DNA of 25,853 nt from an uncultured Spirochaetales bacterium (lineage in GTDB: Bacteria; Spirochaetota; Spirochaetia; Sphaerochaetales; Sphaerochaetaceae): contig CAKQJZ010000024.1 of assembly GCA_934247875.1 (NCBI GenBank), forward strand, positions 1 to 25,853, given 5' to 3'. How positions within the stretch are numbered: position 1 is the first letter of the stretch; every line of letters starts with the position of its first letter. The notes beneath the pieces are model-generated. The model saw nothing but the letters and a program-made list of their open reading frames with translations. It did not search any database and was not told the DNA's origin. Positions 24,111-25,853 of the stretch are shown piece by piece. Made by a program: the position numbers and the translations under genes.

Positions 24111-24140
24111 ATTATAGCGTTTTTATCTTAGAACGCTCAA
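24111..24140 (-). promoter_or_regulatory. Promoter of the molybdenum hydroxylase-dnaE cluster, with inverted repeat
   Basis: Minus strand: TTGAGC (24140 to 24135), an 18-base spacer, TATAAT (24116 to 24111). An inverted repeat, AGCGTT (24116-24121) and AACGCT (24132-24137), spans the space between the two hexamers and is a candidate operator. The predicted start lies about 20 bases before the AAAGGA ribosome site. Confidence 0.6.
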
Positions 24141-24156
24141 GGGAAGGTTTCTTTCT

Positions 24157-24185
24157 TTAACTAACCATTCTTGAAAGGTTATAAT
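24157..24185 (+). promoter_or_regulatory. Promoter of the AlbA_2-type regulator gene, divergent from the hydroxylase promoter
   Basis: TTAACT (24157-24162), a 17-base spacer and TATAAT (24180-24185). Its -35 is 16 bases from the -35 of the minus-strand promoter, a back-to-back layout often used when a regulator controls its neighbour. Confidence 0.55.
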
Positions 24186-24253
24186 AATGTTTGGGAAACG
24201 CTAAAACAGGGCTAAATAATATATGTAGGAGAAAGATTGATATTTTTTTGCTT

Positions 24254-24387
24254 ATGACTTTTGACATCAGAAACTTCAAAGAATAAGAGAAAACAATCGT
24301 ATAGAAGCAAAGAGTGCAACATGGGAACTTCCTGGTTCCATTTGGGAAACGTATTCTGCTTTCGCCAATACATATGGTGGCATTATA
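24254..24387 (+). pseudogene. Displaced 5' end of the AlbA_2-type regulator gene (frameshift)
   Basis: An ATG at 24254 opens MTFDIRNFKE and then hits TAA at 24284-24286. The frame of the long downstream gene, read upstream of its first usable start, encodes RIRENNRIEAKSATWELPGS and then ETYSAFANTYGGIILLGAKE, the expected N-terminal AlbA_2 sequence, back to about 24280. Joining the two needs one extra base, for example AAAA instead of AAA at 24278-24280, giving FKRIRENNRIEAKS. AGGAG at 24227-24231 is 22 bases from this ATG, too far for a good ribosome site. Either the gene is broken, a base is missing from the assembly, or the frame is switched. Confidence 0.65.
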
Positions 24388-25746
24388 TTGCTTGGAGCAA
24401 AAGAGCAATCAGACGGCTCTTTTACATCTTCAGGGCTTTTTGATTTCGATAAAGTCATGAAAGATTTCTGGAACATAATTAACAACTCTAACAAAGTGTC
24501 TGTGAATCTTCTGACTGAGAATAGCGTGAAGACTCATACGCTTGATGATGGATCTTTCGTAGTTTCAATTGAAGTTCCACGCGCAGAAAGATCTCTGCGT
24601 CCTGTCTATATAAATGGCAATGTCTATGAAGGTTCGTACAGGCGCAATGGAGATGGTGATTATCATTGCTCTAAGCGCGAAATAAATCAGATGATACGTG
24701 ATGCAGCAGAAGCAACTCCTGATATGAAGATAATAGAAGAGTTCTCCATTGAGGAACTTAACCAAGATACAATCAGAGCATATAGAAGAAGGCATCAGCT
24801 ATATTCCCCTCATCATCCATGGGAAGAGCTTCCCAATGATCAGTATCTTGTCATGATTGGTGCTGCTGCTAGAAAAGAAGGAAAGATCTTGCCGACAGCT
24901 GCAGGCTTATTGATGTTTGGTTGTGAGTACCAGATAATCAGAGTCTTTCCAGAGTACTTCTTGGACTACCGAGAGTATGATTCGACATCTGGAAATGATT
25001 GGATAGATAGAATATATTCCACAGCTGGTACATGGTCTGGGAATGTCTTCGATTTTTTCTATTTAGTTTCGGAGCGTCTTTACACACGTATTAAAGTGCC
25101 ATTCAAGCTAGAACTTGTAGATTATGTTATGACTAGAGTTGGTGAGACTCCGATGCATATTGCTATCAGAGAAGCTCTTGTTAATTGCATCACTAATGCT
25201 GATTTCTTTATTCCTTCAGGTATTGTTGTCATAAACAAACCAGACTACATAAGCATATCTTATCCTGGCGACATCAGAGTAGGAAAAAACGAGAGGCTTG
25301 CAGGTGGTGTATCTGATGCAAGAAATAAGAGCTTAATGAAGATGTTCAACTTATTAGGAATCGGAGAACGTGCGGGCAGTGGAGTTCCTCGTATTTTCGA
25401 TACTTGGCTAAACCTGGTAGGAGCATTGCCAAGTGTTAGAGAGGATTTTAAGAATCTGCAGACAGTATTAATATTGCCAATTCAAAATAAAGCAAGCGAT
25501 AAAACAAGCGATAAAACAAGCGATAAAATACATGAGGATGCTCAATATAAAGATTTTGAGGTTTCTTCTAAAATGATTATCGAATATTTGAAAGAGCATG
25601 GAGTTTTCCGAACTTCAGAGATATCAAAAGCGATTAATCTGAGTATGCCAAGAACTCGTCATATAATATCTCTCTTATGTGAGAGTGGTGAGGTTTTAGC
25701 AATTGGCGTAAACAGAGGCCGCAAATATAGTGTGAAAAAGGATTAA
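24388..25746 (+). CDS. AlbA_2/Schlafen-type ATP-binding transcriptional regulator, N-terminus disrupted
   Basis: The open frame from a TTG at 24388 gives 452 residues, but it begins in the middle of the AlbA_2 (Schlafen AAA_4) domain, whose first part is encoded upstream in the same frame without a start codon. After the AlbA_2 domain (to about residue 90, with RPVYINGNVYEGSYRRNGDGD) comes the RecG-like/HATPase_c_4 region: IREALVNCITNADF, SGIVVINKPDYISISYPGDIR, SDARNKSLMKMFNLLGIGERAGSG. A linker of three SDK(T) repeats leads to a C-terminal winged helix (TSEISKAINLSMPRTRHIISLL). Such proteins are poorly understood DNA-binding regulators common in accessory gene islands. GGTGG seven bases before the TTG could allow weak initiation of a truncated product. 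It is divergent from the hydroxylase cluster, which it might regulate. Confidence 0.75.
   Translation: MLGAKEQSDGSFTSSGLFDFDKVMKDFWNIINNSNKVSVNLLTENSVKTHTLDDGSFVVSIEVPRAERSLRPVYINGNVYEGSYRRNGDGDYHCSKREINQMIRDAAEATPDMKIIEEFSIEELNQDTIRAYRRRHQLYSPHHPWEELPNDQYLVMIGAAARKEGKILPTAAGLLMFGCEYQIIRVFPEYFLDYREYDSTSGNDWIDRIYSTAGTWSGNVFDFFYLVSERLYTRIKVPFKLELVDYVMTRVGETPMHIAIREALVNCITNADFFIPSGIVVINKPDYISISYPGDIRVGKNERLAGGVSDARNKSLMKMFNLLGIGERAGSGVPRIFDTWLNLVGALPSVREDFKNLQTVLILPIQNKASDKTSDKTSDKIHEDAQYKDFEVSSKMIIEYLKEHGVFRTSEISKAINLSMPRTRHIISLLCESGEVLAIGVNRGRKYSVKKD
25494..25529 (+). repeat. Three tandem 12-base repeats encoding the SDKT linker
   Basis: AAGCGATAAAAC occurs three times in a row, with the last base of the third copy changed to T. 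Because the unit is 12 bases, copy-number changes keep the frame and only lengthen or shorten the linker between the ATPase-like part and the C-terminal winged helix. Confidence 0.85.
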
Positions 25747-25853
25747 TTCGTTCGCTGAAAGTAACTATTCAGTCGCCTAGTAGTTTGTAACATCTAAAAC
25801 TTTAAATATTTCCATCTTTATGTTATCCTGGTTTTAGATTAAAATTAGGAGGC
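25747..25853 (+). other. Leader of a gene beyond the window
   Basis: No coding sequence is seen. There is no convincing terminator after the stop at 25746; CTGAA/TTCAG (25755-25772) is only a 5-base repeat with no T-tract. The last bases contain AGGAGG (25847-25852), a strong Shine-Dalgarno that implies a + strand gene starting within about ten bases after the window. Confidence 0.6.

Noticed and set aside
23697..24131. A 144-codon + strand frame opposite the 5' end of the hydroxylase large subunit
   Set aside because: Ser-rich low-complexity translation typical of the reverse complement of acidic coding sequence; no ribosome site; it also runs through the minus-strand promoter.
24190..24351. 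An 11-base direct repeat, TTTGGGAAACG, at 24190-24200 and 24341-24351
   Set aside because: The second copy encodes conserved AlbA_2 residues and no target-site or element structure lies between the copies; most likely chance.
25755..25772. CTGAA/TTCAG inverted repeat after the regulator gene as a terminator
   Set aside because: Only five pairs and no T-tract follow it.
1..25853. CRISPR arrays, tRNA or rRNA genes, insertion sequences or prophage
   Set aside because: No regularly spaced repeats, cloverleaf-like sequence, transposase, integrase or phage structural gene could be recognised.

Overview
The window is AT-rich bacterial DNA from a double-membrane organism. It has a periplasmic sugar-binding protein with a Sec signal, a surface lipoprotein, a full-length DnaE and SlyX. 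Gene content and protein style suggest a host-associated spirochaete of the Sphaerochaeta/Bullifex/Treponema type: YesM/YesN-like regulators beside a sugar-binding protein, hexuronate use, and a surface lipoprotein with His/Cys-rich and YDG-like modules. This placement is inference, because there is no rRNA or other marker to settle it. No tRNA, rRNA, CRISPR array, insertion sequence or prophage was seen.

Layout. (1) 293-868 is a small secreted beta-rich protein that ends in a clear terminator. (2) 1019-4711 is a hexuronate operon on the + strand: mannonate dehydratase (uxuA), a GntR/FCD regulator and fructuronate reductase (uxuB), packed with no gaps, then a small internally duplicated protein. 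The promoter carries a GntR/FadR-type palindrome over its -10. (3) 4757-10091 is a sensing block: a lone sugar-binding protein (+) meets, tail to tail, a minus-strand operon of WYL regulator, AraC-type response regulator and YesM-like histidine kinase. It resembles three-component sugar-sensing systems. (4) 10294-12507 (-) is a large surface lipoprotein whose reading frame runs through a run of nine C just after the lipidated Cys. (5) slyX (+) is at 12596-12796. (6) 24085 down to 12771 is one long, tightly overlapping minus-strand cluster: three subunits of a molybdenum-hydroxylase-like enzyme, dnaE, yggT, recG, an HD-domain protein, rsmD and an acyl-ACP thioesterase. (7) 24254-25746 (+) is an AlbA_2/Schlafen-type ATP-binding regulator, divergent from the hydroxylase genes. 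Its first codons are out of frame with the rest. The window ends on a Shine-Dalgarno sequence for a gene outside it.

The points most worth a second look are: the C9 tract as a likely phase switch; the molybdenum hydroxylase whose large subunit seems to have lost its cofactor and catalytic motifs while the Fe-S subunit keeps all eight cysteines, in a cluster overlapping dnaE; the 5' frameshift in the AlbA_2 gene; and a set of genes with no Shine-Dalgarno whose start codon lies right behind a -10 box, suggesting leaderless mRNAs.
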